DNA from: Hibiscus mutabilis
Lineage: Eukaryota > Streptophyta > Magnoliopsida > Malvales > Malvaceae
DNA: 64,000 nt
Direction of reading: 5' to 3'
Assembly (NCBI GenBank): GCA_019671005.1
Contig: CM033752.1
Span: 4,650,001-4,714,000, forward strand
In this document: positions 34,570-45,625 of the stretch, piece after piece
How the letters are laid out: the number at the start of each line of letters is the position of its first letter
Numbering within the stretch: position 1 is the stretch's first letter
Made by a program: the position numbers and the translations under genes
The notes under the pieces: generated by a model
Told to the model about the DNA's origin: nothing
The model's input: only the letters and a program-made list of their open reading frames with translations
Databases searched by the model: none

Positions 34570-35095
34570 CATACTCGAGGCCACCCCGTCCATCGAGTAC
34601 GTCCCACACCCTGATCACATAGCCCAATAGTGATATAGCCCATACTTGAGATCATACATCCTATCTAGTTACTCGAGCTCACACAGCCCGTCGAGTTACG
34701 AACCCCACCCTGACCACATAGCCCAAGGGTAAATCAGCCAACATTTATTATCCATACAACAACGTAAATAACATACATTCTCTACAATGGCCAACAAAGC
34801 CCTACTATTTTCCCGTTCTCACACAGTCGTCGAGTAAGGATCATATCCGAATCACCATAGCCATAGATACGTCCTAGACATACTTGGATCATAATAGCCA
34901 CAAGCAGTCTTTACCTGGGGTCACTTAGCCAATCAGGTTACTAGAGATCATATAGCCTTTCGTGTTTCTCGAGCTCACACAGCCCCCGAGTTGTATTTTC
35001 ATATCCAGATCACATAGCCCATGGGTAGGTTTCTAACCGTATCTATAGCCCATGGATACGTCAAATGTACTCGGTCACATAGCCCAAAGTACCCA
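34570..35095. repeat. GATCACATAGCCC minisatellite in LTR, second copy
   Basis: This is the partner of 22860-23420, with one stretch near 34815-34850 shortened. The core ATCACATAGCCC and CGAGTTACTCGAG linkers are retained. Confidence 0.8.
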
Positions 35096-35594
35096 TCCCC
35101 TTATATAAGTGCCCTTGGACTAATTCTAGGACATCCAGATTCCTAACCAAGTCACATACGATAACACATGCTTCCCCAAGCATCAATATATCTCACCGAG
35201 AGATAAAAGGCATCCAGCCAACCATTACAATTGTCTCAAGGCATAAATCATTTGTTACAATAATTAATATATGTCTTTAGAATTCATTTACGCCTTTCTC
35301 GTTAGATTATCTTATTATTCACGGTAATCAACCTAAATGGGCGGCCCTTCAGCACACAGCAAGGACCCCGATCTTCCATGTAGCATTAACCGATCCACAA
35401 CGGATCCCTATAGGTGATTAATATAAGCGATCCACTCAATATTTACCAAGTCATTAGCTATTTATCCACGTATGGGTTACCAACCTTGACTTCTCAATTT
35501 TATGATTTGTTTTATACCTTTAGGGACCTACCAAACCCTTTACCACAAATTATAGAGCCCTCAAACATATCCTCAAAATTCTTGGGCAGGTTGC

Positions 35595-35990
35595 TCTATG
35601 AGTACCGATACTCCTACATGGGTATTGGTACGCCCCACTAGGTACCAGTACTCCTCCTCGAGTACCGATACTCAACTCAGGTTTGAATGAATTAGACGAC
35701 TAGTCGTACCGATATGCTCTTCCCCCGTATCGGTACTCAGCATCGGTACTCGGATCGCCTCGTACCGGTACCCCTATCCTAGTGTACCGATACGCGAAAG
35801 CCTCTCCAGGCAATAAAACAGTGGGTACGATTACGCCCCTAGCGTACCGGTACGCAGAAGCACTATTAGAATCCTAATTGAGTGAGGGGTATCGATACAC
35901 AGAAAGGCGTACCGATAAGCCCCTCACAACTGTTCCATCAAGATTATAAGGAGTACCGATACGCAACCACCCCGTACCGGTACTCGAGCC
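35595..35990. repeat. GTAYCGRTAC cluster (element C 5' LTR)
   Basis: It holds about 18-20 sites such as GAGTACCGATACTCC, GTATCGGTACTCAGC and CGTACCGGTACC. It is the counterpart of 23930-24330, and several sites here are closer to the palindrome. Confidence 0.9.
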
Positions 35991-36759
35991 CAGATTTTAA
36001 AACCTAGAGCTCAAGATTTCCTCAATCCTACCCTTAACCTCCATGGTTAAGTCTCTAATCGTTCTTACAAGTTATTTAGAGTATAATAGGTGGTTTTCTG
36101 CCAATTTTACCCATTATCAACACCCAAATCATGATTTACCATTAGAGGGGTTTAAAGCTCATAAAACCTTAACTATGCAACCCATAAACATAAAACCAAG
36201 CAAGGCATTCATCTTATGATGCTCATGAAATGTAGGAGTCAGAGATGTGCTGACCTCAAGCAAGCAAATCCCGAAATGAAGCTCCCACCAAACTCTTGTC
36301 ACCTTTCTTCTTGATCCAAGCTTCCAAACTCAACTTCCACCAATTCCAACGATGCTTAGCTCGAAATGGAGATCCTTGCTTGCTGATAAACTCCTCCTTG
36401 ATAACAAATTCGAGATTCACACTCCCCCACAACAAGTTTTCTCCTTTAACCTTGAGTTGGGTGGGTGTTTTGGGGAAAGAGAATAAAGATGAGATGAATA
36501 TGATCTTACCCCTTACATTATGTAGAAAAATTAAAGAGGCATCAACCCTCTTGTCCCCTATGATGCAATTTACTCAATTGCCCTCACATCTCCTTTATTC
36601 CAACAACCCACAACATAACACCTAAGCCCAACAACATATGGAAGCCCACAAAGCACAACGACAAGGCTCAACATAAACTGTACGTTCGACCCGACGTGTT
36701 GGTCCAAGGCCCGGGTCAACGCCCATTGTTGACTCGAAAATCTGTATCGTTACACGAAA

Positions 36760-38449
36760 CTCATAAGAATCCATGTACATAACCATTTCCAATTGCATTT
36801 CATATGAAAATCATGCATATAAACAGTAGGTAATCTTGCATTGCAATCAAATCTTGCTTTAAACCAACACTTGTAAATCAAAAGCTCATATCAAACCGTA
36901 TACAAAGGCGAAAATAGAGAAAACTTACTTCCAAGCTTAGCTAAACTTGTTAGGCTTTAACTAAACTCCCAAAGTCATAATTCAAACCTTTTTATAGTAC
37001 CAAAACACATTTGCACTCACCAACTTGCTATTGCCTCGATGTCAACGTTTTGACACCAACGCCTCGTTGCCTAACCGAAAATCGCACAAACACTTGTCAA
37101 ACTCCATGAAAAAATTCACGGGTCAATATAAATTGGATCATATCAAAGTAACCAATTTACTATAGCACCACCATCATAATTAAACTCCCCTAACAACTAG
37201 CTGTTATTCGAACCATTCAATTAAATTTCCCCAAACTTATATTATTCACTATTCCTACAGCCATTTAAATGGCTTTGGAATGGCAGTAGACGTTCCAAAC
37301 CAATCCCCTTTTTGTTTTAAAATTGCGGTGCCACTATTCCCTGACACACGCACAGCTATGCGCCCAACTTTGCGCCCTGTTTTGGGGATGTATAACTCCC
37401 CTTTTTTCATTAAACCAACACCCATTCGAATAATACAGCAGTAGTAGTGCCTGCTCTACTCGCGCTAATGCCCTGCGGGCCATATAATTCCGTCCCCTTT
37501 TTTCAGCTTTACAATTCCTTACGGGAAAAATCGTCGAACACAAACAATGCACATTAACAAATGATCTAATAATTAAATCAACCACTCTATCAATTATCCC
37601 ATTTCAAGAACTCAAATCAAAATTTAACTAATTAGATTAATTTCGAGAAATAAATTATAAAATCGACTTTAGATTTTTATTACTCATGCACAAAATATCT
37701 ACATAGAAATCATTAGATTACTATAATCAAATCAAGATTTATGAGAAAATCCATTAAAATCTAGTAATTCCATTAGAAATTCGTTTTAATTATCTCAAAG
37801 CACGAGAAATTATAGATTAAGAATCAAAATCATGTAGAAAATCATTAAAGAACATTTTCTCACATTGCTTGATGAAAAACCAACTTGAAGATGAACTCTC
37901 TTCTTAATTTTCAACAAGAAAAATAGTGAAGATGATGTAGAAATCAAAATTCTTGATCCATAATTGTTTAGAAATAAATGGAGAAGAAATTGAAGAAGAA
38001 ATAATTAAGGAATCAAGAAATCCCTAAGTTTTGTTTAGAAGAAAATGAGAGAAACTTAGAAATGTCTTTCTCATCTTTTAGAAAATTATAACCGTCAACT
38101 TCTTTTTGTTAAAAACAAGAGAAAGATATATTTAATCATTAATTTAATAATTCCAATAAAAATACCACTTTAATCCTTTTTTACAAAATTACCATTATTA
38201 AAATTTTACAACTCTTGAAATATTGTCACTATTTAATTTAAAATTAATCAAAACCTAATGTCCCCCTTTAATAAATTCATCAAATATATTTTCAAAAAAA
38301 AATATTAGACACGCTAAATTTATCAGAAATCATTTTAATAAACCTAATTTATTTTTTGGAATTAATTAATTAGCTAAAACTTAATCCAAATTCCAATCCG
38401 ATTTTAAAAAATTACCTGAATCTTCTAGCCCATTTTTTGGGGTGTTACA
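36760..38449 (-). mobile_element. Outer old gypsy LTR, right part
   Basis: This continues the LTR cut at 22284. Its plus-strand end GGGGTGTTACA at 38449 is the complement of the LTR start TGTAACACCCC. No domain text is seen. 37560-38400 is AT-rich. The frame at 37334-37585 is not a recognisable protein. Confidence 0.65.
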
Positions 38450-39416
38450 TATACATTGAATCCTCGGATACAAGTAGACATTGGATACAATTGACATGCC
38501 ATAGAATTCATTAAGCTCATGTACGGGTGGACTACGATCCTTATGTTGAAACCCTTATTGGCGATGTTGGCAGGATGAATGTGTTTTGGTCATTGGCGAT
38601 GTGGAGGGATAGATCGTTTATTGAATTCTTAGCTGGGCGATGTTGGATGGGAATTTGCGTATTCATCGGTTACTTCGTTCCAAGGAATATGAATAATATG
38701 AATACAAGCTTTATAGTATGCATATACATTGTTAAATTATGCTTATCATATGCCTAATACATTTTAGTATAGTTTTCACGTTGATACTCATGGTATTGGA
38801 TCCATTGATATGCATCATCGTATAGTTTTCCATTGTTGATAACTACCTCACTAGGCTAAGTAAGCCTAACATAGTTCATTGCATGCATTTTCAGTTTCCC
38901 TAGCTCCGTAACGTGGATCGTGGATAGCCGGTTGTAAGTCACCTCCGAGTTACTATTTTGTAATGTACATTTACCCTTCGAACTCCTAGAATGGTGGCAC
39001 ATGGCTCTAGCATGTTTTGAATGACATAATGGTCATGTTTGAATATGTAAGTTTAAGTATGCATATATGGTATGTTTTTGAATTTGGAATGGCAATTGAG
39101 ATTACATATATGGTTAGATTGCACTTCTACAACTTATACATTGCTAAAGAGGTTAAAATGAGACATGAGTATGAAATATAGGCCACAAACCATGTTGGAA
39201 GTCATAGTTATTGATTAAGGAGTCATTGGACATATTTTAATTGGGTAAATGGCTCAAAAACCAATAAAACAATAAAATTGCAGGCAGGGCATACTGGTAG
39301 GGTTGGGTGCGTATCGGTACAGGTATGCATATTTGGACCAAACCGTTAAAGGGTACAGGTACAAGACATAGAATACCGATACAGGTTTTTTACACTAGAA
39401 ATTGCATGTTCACTGG
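38450..39416 (+). mobile_element. Gypsy LTR fragment between two insertions
   Basis: TACCTCACTAGGCTAAGTAA (stem-loop at 38852-38868) and GCGTATCGGTACAGG (39330) occur in the order seen in the other plus-strand LTRs, so this is a truncated LTR. It is bounded by the LTR ending at 38449 and by the start of element E at 39417. Confidence 0.6.
38852..38868. repeat. LTR stem-loop (38.8 kb version)
   Basis: TAGGCT-AAGTA-AGCCTA is a perfect 6-base stem with a 5-base loop, equivalent in position to the hairpins in the other LTRs. Confidence 0.6.
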
Positions 39417-40048
39417 TGTAACCCCTTAATCCGGTCTAGCCGAAACTAAGCTAAAAGGGTTACATTAGGTTTGCCGAAGCAAACCTGGGCTAATAACCTA
39501 AATTGGTTCCTTTTTTCTCTATTTTTATCTTATCTAAATGCTTCGAATTAGATCCTAAGGTGAACATGCATCAATGGATACGTTACATTGCGATCAGGTT
39601 GGAAAATAGGGTTTAATTGCTCAAACATGCACTACGGGGACCAAAACTTAATTTTCATAAATTACAAAGACTTAATTAAAAACCAAGTTACCAATCCTTC
39701 ATTAATCCAATTTCATTCTCACATGTTAAATTCTAGCTCAAAATAAACATTCAAACTCTTTTAATTGCATACTTAACATTCAGGGACCAAATTGCATAAT
39801 TTCAAACCTCAACAAACAAAAGCATATAAACATACACTGCGTACCAATACGAGCCAGCCTGTACCAATACATCATAAAGAACTTATCAGCTACTCGTACT
39901 GATACACGTTAACCCATATTGATATAGTGTGTAAGACAACCCTTACCGATACGGTGATACCCTCGTATTGATCCCTTAAGAAAATATTTCAAAATTCAAA
40001 TTCCAGTAGCTAGGAGACGTACCGATACGGGAGCCCATGTACTGAAAT
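39417..40048 (-). mobile_element. 3' LTR of element E, left part
   Basis: It begins TGTAACCCCTTAATCCGGTC on the plus strand, like the E 5' LTR at 61968. It includes part of a GTAYCGRTAC cluster (39835-40040) and is cut at 40048 by element D. The LTR resumes at 50710. The last five bases GAAAT are the left target duplication of D. Confidence 0.85.
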
Positions 40049-41072
40049 TGTAACACCCCGGTTTTGGGTCTAGGAGTTTTCTAGGTTGATTAGATGGTCC
40101 GATGGATCAGATTAGAGGATTCAAGTTAGTTTTGGGATTAAATAGAAATAAATATTTTTTTGTGAGGAAATATTATGGGAAAATGTTCTAAAATTATTAA
40201 ATAAATATTTTGATAACTTGATTACTCACTGTATATGCATGGTTTGAGCATGGTTTAATGCTGGAAAATGGTTATATGATGATGTTGATGTATTTAGAAG
40301 TAATGCATGTTTTGATAATGTTTTAGAACATCGGTAATGCTTGGTTGAAAGCATTGGATAAATGGTTTTAGTTGATGCATATGAAAACAATGAGTTAATG
40401 TTAATGAAATGAATTATATTGACAAGTGATGTGGTTGAAAATGTTATCGGATATAGTTGGCCGACCATAGGATTGATAGTGCACTATAAAAATTTACCTT
40501 GGATGTTGAGGGATTTTGATCCGATGTACCAAAAACTCTATCCAAGTACCCTAACGGTCAAAGGGTTTTGATCTATGTACCGAAGACTCCCGTTAGTGGG
40601 TTATGCATCTAACCAATGTTTGGGTTGTGATTGTACCCGGTTGTAATAGTATATTTAATTCCGGTTGAGATGACATAAAGTGATGGGAACACTTGTTGAA
40701 TCTGTGTATCCAATGTTGTATTTGAAAAGTGGAACTTGGTTAATGATCAATTGTAAGCTAATATAATTGATGTATCATGAGATGGATTATGTTGTTTAAT
40801 GTTGGTTTAAACATGTTTTACTCTTTAAGCCTTGCATTGGTAGTATGCATGGGAAAGCTTAAATTGAGGGAAGCAAATGGGATTTTGCTGTTAATCCATG
40901 ATACATGTTGCATATGGTTTAATATGCATGTTTTGGAAATGTTAAGTGCATGGTTTGATAAGGCATGATGTTGAATTGATGATTAAAAGGTGTTTTGGAA
41001 AATGTTTTTTCAAAAAGATTGTTATATGGTTTTAGATGCATTGATGGTGTTTTGTTTTAGAGCATTCCTCAC

Positions 41073-41089
41073 TAAGCCTAGTGTGCTTA
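41073..41089. repeat. LTR stem-loop (element D version)
   Basis: TAAGC-CTAGTGT-GCTTA is a 5-base stem with a 7-base loop, inside the conserved island CTCACTAAGCCTAGTGTGCT / TACGCTCTC. In the 3' LTR (about 49449) the stem is broken by mutation. Confidence 0.55.
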
Positions 41090-41514
41090 CGCTCTCACTT
41101 CCATCAATGTAGACAATTAAAAGTTGGAGGCAGCAAGCAAGTGAAGGGAAATCCAAGGACTTGTGTTTACGAAAGTATGATTTTGATTTAGACTTATAGT
41201 AATAAAGGCAATGTGGTTATTTGTTGGGAGGGTTGTTTGCTAAACTCCCTATTTGTACAGGTTTTATATGTTGGTTTGGACTTATAAGATGTTTAAAGTG
41301 CTCGACATGTGTTTGGATTTGTGTTTTGAATGTTGAGTAGGAAGAATGCCTCTAGATGATTTGGATGGTTGTGTTAGGATTGCTAGAATTGTTTAAAATG
41401 TTGGTATGTTGATGTCAAGCATGCTTATTATGTTATATGATGTTTAGAGATGTTTAAAGTTGATTCAAGTGAGCCAAAGAGTCATATATTGGACCTAGAG
41501 GTTATTACAAGCCT

Positions 41515-41915
41515 TCACATACCGGTACGAGTACCCAGGGATAGCTATGCAGGGTGTGAAACAACACCGTTTTAAGTGTAAAATACAAAAGGGTACCGAT
41601 ACGGTTAGCTGAGTATCGATACACCCCTTGAGTTTTGTACAACAGAATCGGTACATGGGTTTGCATACCGATACACCCCCTGTATTTTTAAAGAGTCGTA
41701 TCAATCGCAGAGTACCATACCGGTACGCGAATTGGTCACTGGAATTTTGGGATTTGAGAAATCACAAGGGGGATCGGTACGGGGTCAAGACCGTATCGGT
41801 ACGGGTGGGTCAACACAACGTATTGATATGGTTGTTCGTATATCAGTACGTATAGTCGTTATGGTCGTTAGGCCGTATCGATACAGGCTTGCCCGTATCG
41901 GTATACCCTGTTGTT
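41515..41915. repeat. GTAYCGRTAC cluster (element D 5' LTR)
   Basis: About 16 sites and near-sites occur, including ACCGATACGG, GTATCGATACAC, GGATCGGTACGGG, CCGTATCGGTACGG and CCCGTATCGGTATAC, starting about 430 bases downstream of the stem-loop. Confidence 0.9.
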
Positions 41916-42333
41916 TTGTGCAATTCAGCCTACTGAAGTTTGGAAAATGTGTAATCTAATCCTTGAATGTTAAGTATATAATTTTGATGAGCTCGGATGA
42001 TTATTTTAAGCTGAAATTTAACATGTGAGCCTGAAATTGGACTAATGAAGGATTGGTAAACTTAATTTTAATTAAGTTCCTGTTAATTGTGGAAATTAAA
42101 ATTTTTGGTCCCCAAGGTGAGTGTTTGATCAATTTAACCATGTTTTACAGTCTGTTTTCAATGTAAAGTTTCCGTTGAAGCATGTTCACCTTAGGAATTA
42201 AATTAATGCATTTAGACAAGATAAAAGGAAAAATGGTCTGGTTTAGGTTATTAGCTAGGGTTTGCTTCGACAAACCTAATGTGATCCTTTTAGCTCTGTT
42301 TTGGCTAAGTTGGGTTAAAGTGATTACATTTGG

Positions 42334-42345
42334 TGGTATCAGAGC
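42334..42345 (+). other. Primer-binding site of element D (tRNA-Met)
   Basis: TGGTATCAGAGC is a perfect initiator tRNA-Met site five bases after the LTR end at 42328. The leader 42346-42589 that follows has no feature I recognise. Confidence 0.95.
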
Positions 42346-42589
42346 TAAGTTTATGAAAAATTGGATTGTTGTCGATGATTGTTCAATTTTGTTTTCTATG
42401 CCCGGTGATTGTTTATATGTACGGTGTTTGATATATACCATGTTGGGGTATTTTTGGGGATACATTGCCTTATTACTACATTTATAAAATAATTTTGGTT
42501 TGAAATTAAAGTCTTGGATCCTTGCTTGAATCTAGCATGATTGTTTTTGTTTTGGTGTAATTATCATGCCTTAGATATGTTTTTATACG

Positions 42590-43680
42590 ATGTCACCGAG
42601 GAGAGAATTACGATCGAGCGAGAATACTACTACTGGACGAAAGGAAGTCGAAGGTGAAATAGTGCATCTTGAGGGATTTCCACCTCCTCCGTCTAATCCT
42701 CTTGAGGGAGTAGAGCAAGTACCATCTGCACCACATGTTTTGGTGTATATTGATATGATGTATTTGGTTCAGGCGATGACTTGAGCGTTTTAGGCTGCGA
42801 TGACTAGAGTACAAGTATCCATACCGGTACTTGCTGTTATTGTTAATCTGGGGTTACCGTTAAAGTGTCTGCGCAGCCTAGGAGGAGTTGAGTTTAGAGG
42901 GTTAGTACCTAAGGCATTCGATGAGTGGTTTGCCAGTATAGATCAGATTTTGGATCAGATAAGGTGCAATGATACTCGTAAGATGGGATGTGTTGTATCC
43001 CTATTGTAGGGTGATGTATACAGTTGGTGGACCACTATGATTATGAGCATAGAACTCAGTGATATGACATGGGAATTCTTTCAAGCTGCCTTTCGAATGA
43101 AGCATCTGAGAGTTAGATACTTGGATGAGAAGAAACGCGAGTTCATAGCCTTGGTTCAGGGCAGTATGTTAGTATCTGAGTATGAGGTACAGTTAGTATG
43201 CGCCTGAGGTGGTGCTAGATGAGAGGCATTGTTGTGATCGATTCCATTACAGATTGGTACAGGATGTTAAGATATACATGTTCGCCACTGACTGTATAGA
43301 TTTTGACGTGTTGGTCACTCGAGTAAAGGACATTGAGAAGAGTTTGGGTTTATCTCTTCGTCGAGGAGGTTCTGGCTCGGGAAAGAGAGCTGCAAATTTT
43401 GGTTCTGTTGGTGGTCAGACCAAGAGGCACCGTGATAGGAAGTACTGTCAAGATGCGAGGCGTGGTAGAAATGGTGTTGGGCGACGATCGCATGGGTAGA
43501 GTGCCTAGGCCAGAGCAGCGCATAATGTTTGTTGGGTTTATGGATCACGAGATCATTTGAGGTAGACTGGGGATCATGTGAGATGTGATTGTTCATTGAT
43601 GGCTAGAGGTAGACTGGCACCTACACATGTTCTTGCACCACTGAGAGGCCGTGGGCACAATCGAGGTAATTTTTAAAGGA
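42590..43680 (+). pseudogene. Element D gag (decayed)
   Basis: It starts MSPRRELRSSENTTTGRKE at 42590. It continues after stops near 42782 and 42791 with LRSLGGVEFRGLVPKAFDEW and the gag core. Further frames give DVKIYMFATDCIDFDVLVTR (43261-43320), then RVKDIEKSL. The zinc-knuckle text near 43530 reads CWVYGSRDH, with the second Cys of CCHC changed to Tyr. At least four stops and frame changes make it non-functional. Confidence 0.85.
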
Positions 43681-43712
43681 GGAAGAAAAGACAGAGGACT
43701 GTAGCGCATAGA

Positions 43713-44105
43713 GTGGCAGTTCAACCTGAGGGTGGTGGACCAGCAAGGATCTACGTGCACCGTGAGAGGATGAATAACAAGGATGTGATAGCAGATACTT
43801 TTACCTTGCAGTCTATGTCATTGCTTTCTATGATATATTCTGGTTTTATGCATTCATATATTTTACATGAGCATGCGCATTTGCTTGATATACTAGTAGA
43901 AATATTAGATGTGGTTATACAAGTAACAAGTTCCTTTAGAGTGACAACTGTTACGAGAAAGTTGTTTATTAGATGTTCTTTGATGGTTCAAGGTTACGTG
44001 TTTGCGACTGATTTGATAAAGCTATCTTTTCATGGTTTTGATGTAATTTTGGGTATAGATTGGTTGTCCGAGCATCAGACTATGGTCAATTTTGAGACCA
44101 AGTGA
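43713..44105 (+). pseudogene. Element D aspartic protease region
   Basis: The open frame holds TLQSMSLLSMIYSGFMHSYI and ends GFDVILGIDWLSEHQTMVNF, the typical retropepsin frame. The catalytic triplet, expected DSG, reads YSG. The sister copy in element E keeps DSGSTHSYI. The frame overlaps the next open frame at 44102 with a shift. Confidence 0.9.
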
Positions 44106-45625
44106 GTTCATTAAAACTTGCTGATGATTATGAAGTGGTAGTTGTGGGTGAGAATGTTAAATTCTTGTCCAACGTGGTTTCAGCCTTGGAGGCACGAAAG
44201 TTGCTGAAGTGTGGGTGTCAAGCATATCTGGCTTATTTTATGAACTCGAATGTGGAAGAACTGCAGACTAAAGATATTCATATTGTTTGCGATTTTCTAG
44301 GGATATTTCTAGAGAAGTTGTCTGGGTTGCCACCGGATAGAGAGGTAGAGTTTTATATTGAGATGTTTTCTAATACGACTTCAGTGTCGATTACACTGTA
44401 TCACATGGCACCAAAGGAGTTGAAAGAGTTGAGGACACAACTTTAGGAATTGTTGGACCATGGTTTTATCTGACCTAGTGTTTCGCCATGGAGAGCACTG
44501 GTGTTGTTTGTAAAAAAGAAGGATGGCACTTTGAGGATGTGCATTGACTATTGGCAACTGAACAAGTTGAAGATTAAGAATAAGTATCCTTTACCGCAAA
44601 TTAATGACTTGTTTGATCAATTTTGGGGTGCTACGGTGTTTTCCAAGATTGATTTGAGATTTGGATACTATCAGTTGAAGGTTAAGGGTAATGATATACC
44701 GAAGACTGTTTTTCGTAAGAGGTACGGGCATTATGAGTTTTTGGTGATGTTTAGGTTGACGAATGTGTCTGCAGCATTCATGGACATGATGAATCAGGTG
44801 TTCCGTGAATTCTTGGATCAATTCATATAAGTGTTTATTGATGATATTCTCGTATACTCTCGTACCGATGAGGATCATGATCGACACTTACGGATTGTGT
44901 TGCAAGCCTTGTTTGATAACCAGCTTTATGCCAAGTTGAGTAAGTGTGAGTTTTAGATTAAAGAAGTGGTTTTTCTTAGCCATTTTTTTTCAACGAAATG
45001 TATTCGGATGGATCAACAAAATGTTGAGGCGGTTGTGAATTGGAAGCAACCTAAGTTAGTAACAGAAGTCTGTAGTTCTTGGGTTGGCAAGTTATTATCG
45101 TCGTTTTATGGATGGTTTCTCAAGGGTTGCTGCTTCGTTGACCAAATTGTTGTAAAAGGATGTGCAGTTCGAGTGGATGAAAGCTAGACAACTAGCTTTC
45201 GAGAAGTTGAAGGAAGCTTTGACACAAGCTCCAATATTGATTCAACCTGAGTCAGAAAAAGAGTTTGTGGTTTATAGCGACGCATCTTAAGTTGGTTTGG
45301 GGTGTGTGTTGATGCAAGATGGGAAAGTTGTAGCTTATGCATCAAGGCAATTAAAGGTGCACGAGCGCAATTACCCTACGCATGATCTAGAGCTTGCTAC
45401 TGTAGTGTTTGCTTTAAAGATCTAGAGACATTACCTTTATGGTGAGAAGTGTATTGTATACACGGATCATAAGAGTTTGAAGTATTTGATGTCACAAAAG
45501 GAGTTGAATCTTAGGCAAAATAGATGGTTGGAATTGCTTAAAGATTATAATTTGACGATCGAATACCATCTGAGCAAGGCGAATGTTGTGGCCGATGCTT
45601 TGAGTAGAAAAGTAGTTATAAAGTT
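44102..45625 (+). pseudogene. Element D reverse transcriptase and RNase H (decayed)
   Basis: Reverse transcriptase text: KKKDGTLRMCIDYWQLN, VFSKIDLRFGYYQLKV and, after a stop at 44828, VFIDDILVYSR (the catalytic FIDD box). RNase H text: VVYSDAS (Asp), THDLELATVVFAL (Glu), VYTDHKSLKYLM (Asp) and ANVVADALSRK (Asp), so the four acidic positions remain. Breaks include TAG at 44445, TAA at 44828, TAG at 44956, a frame change between 45187 and 45477, and TAA at 45288. The order protease, polymerase, RNase H, integrase is that of Ty3/gypsy. Confidence 0.95.

Larger units (their letters stand above)
33983..36754 (-). mobile_element. 5' LTR of element C
   Basis: This 2772-base LTR matches 22285-25097 along its length, with TGTAACACTC at its low end and GTATCGTTACA at its high end. 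It is followed by CGAAA (36755-36759), the right target duplication. It repeats the CACATAGCCC array (34570-35095) and the GTAYCGRTAC cluster (35595-35990). The stem-loop at about 34362 is damaged (CTGAGCT-AACAA-ATCTTAG). Confidence 0.92.
40049..42328 (+). mobile_element. 5' LTR of element D (internally deleted)
   Basis: It starts TGTAACACCCCGGTTTTGGG and ends AAAGTGATTACA, 2280 bases, against 3540 for its partner at 47165-50704. The missing 1.26 kb corresponds to about 47325-48580. It contains the stem-loop (41073-41089) and the GTAYCGRTAC cluster (41515-41915). Confidence 0.93.
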
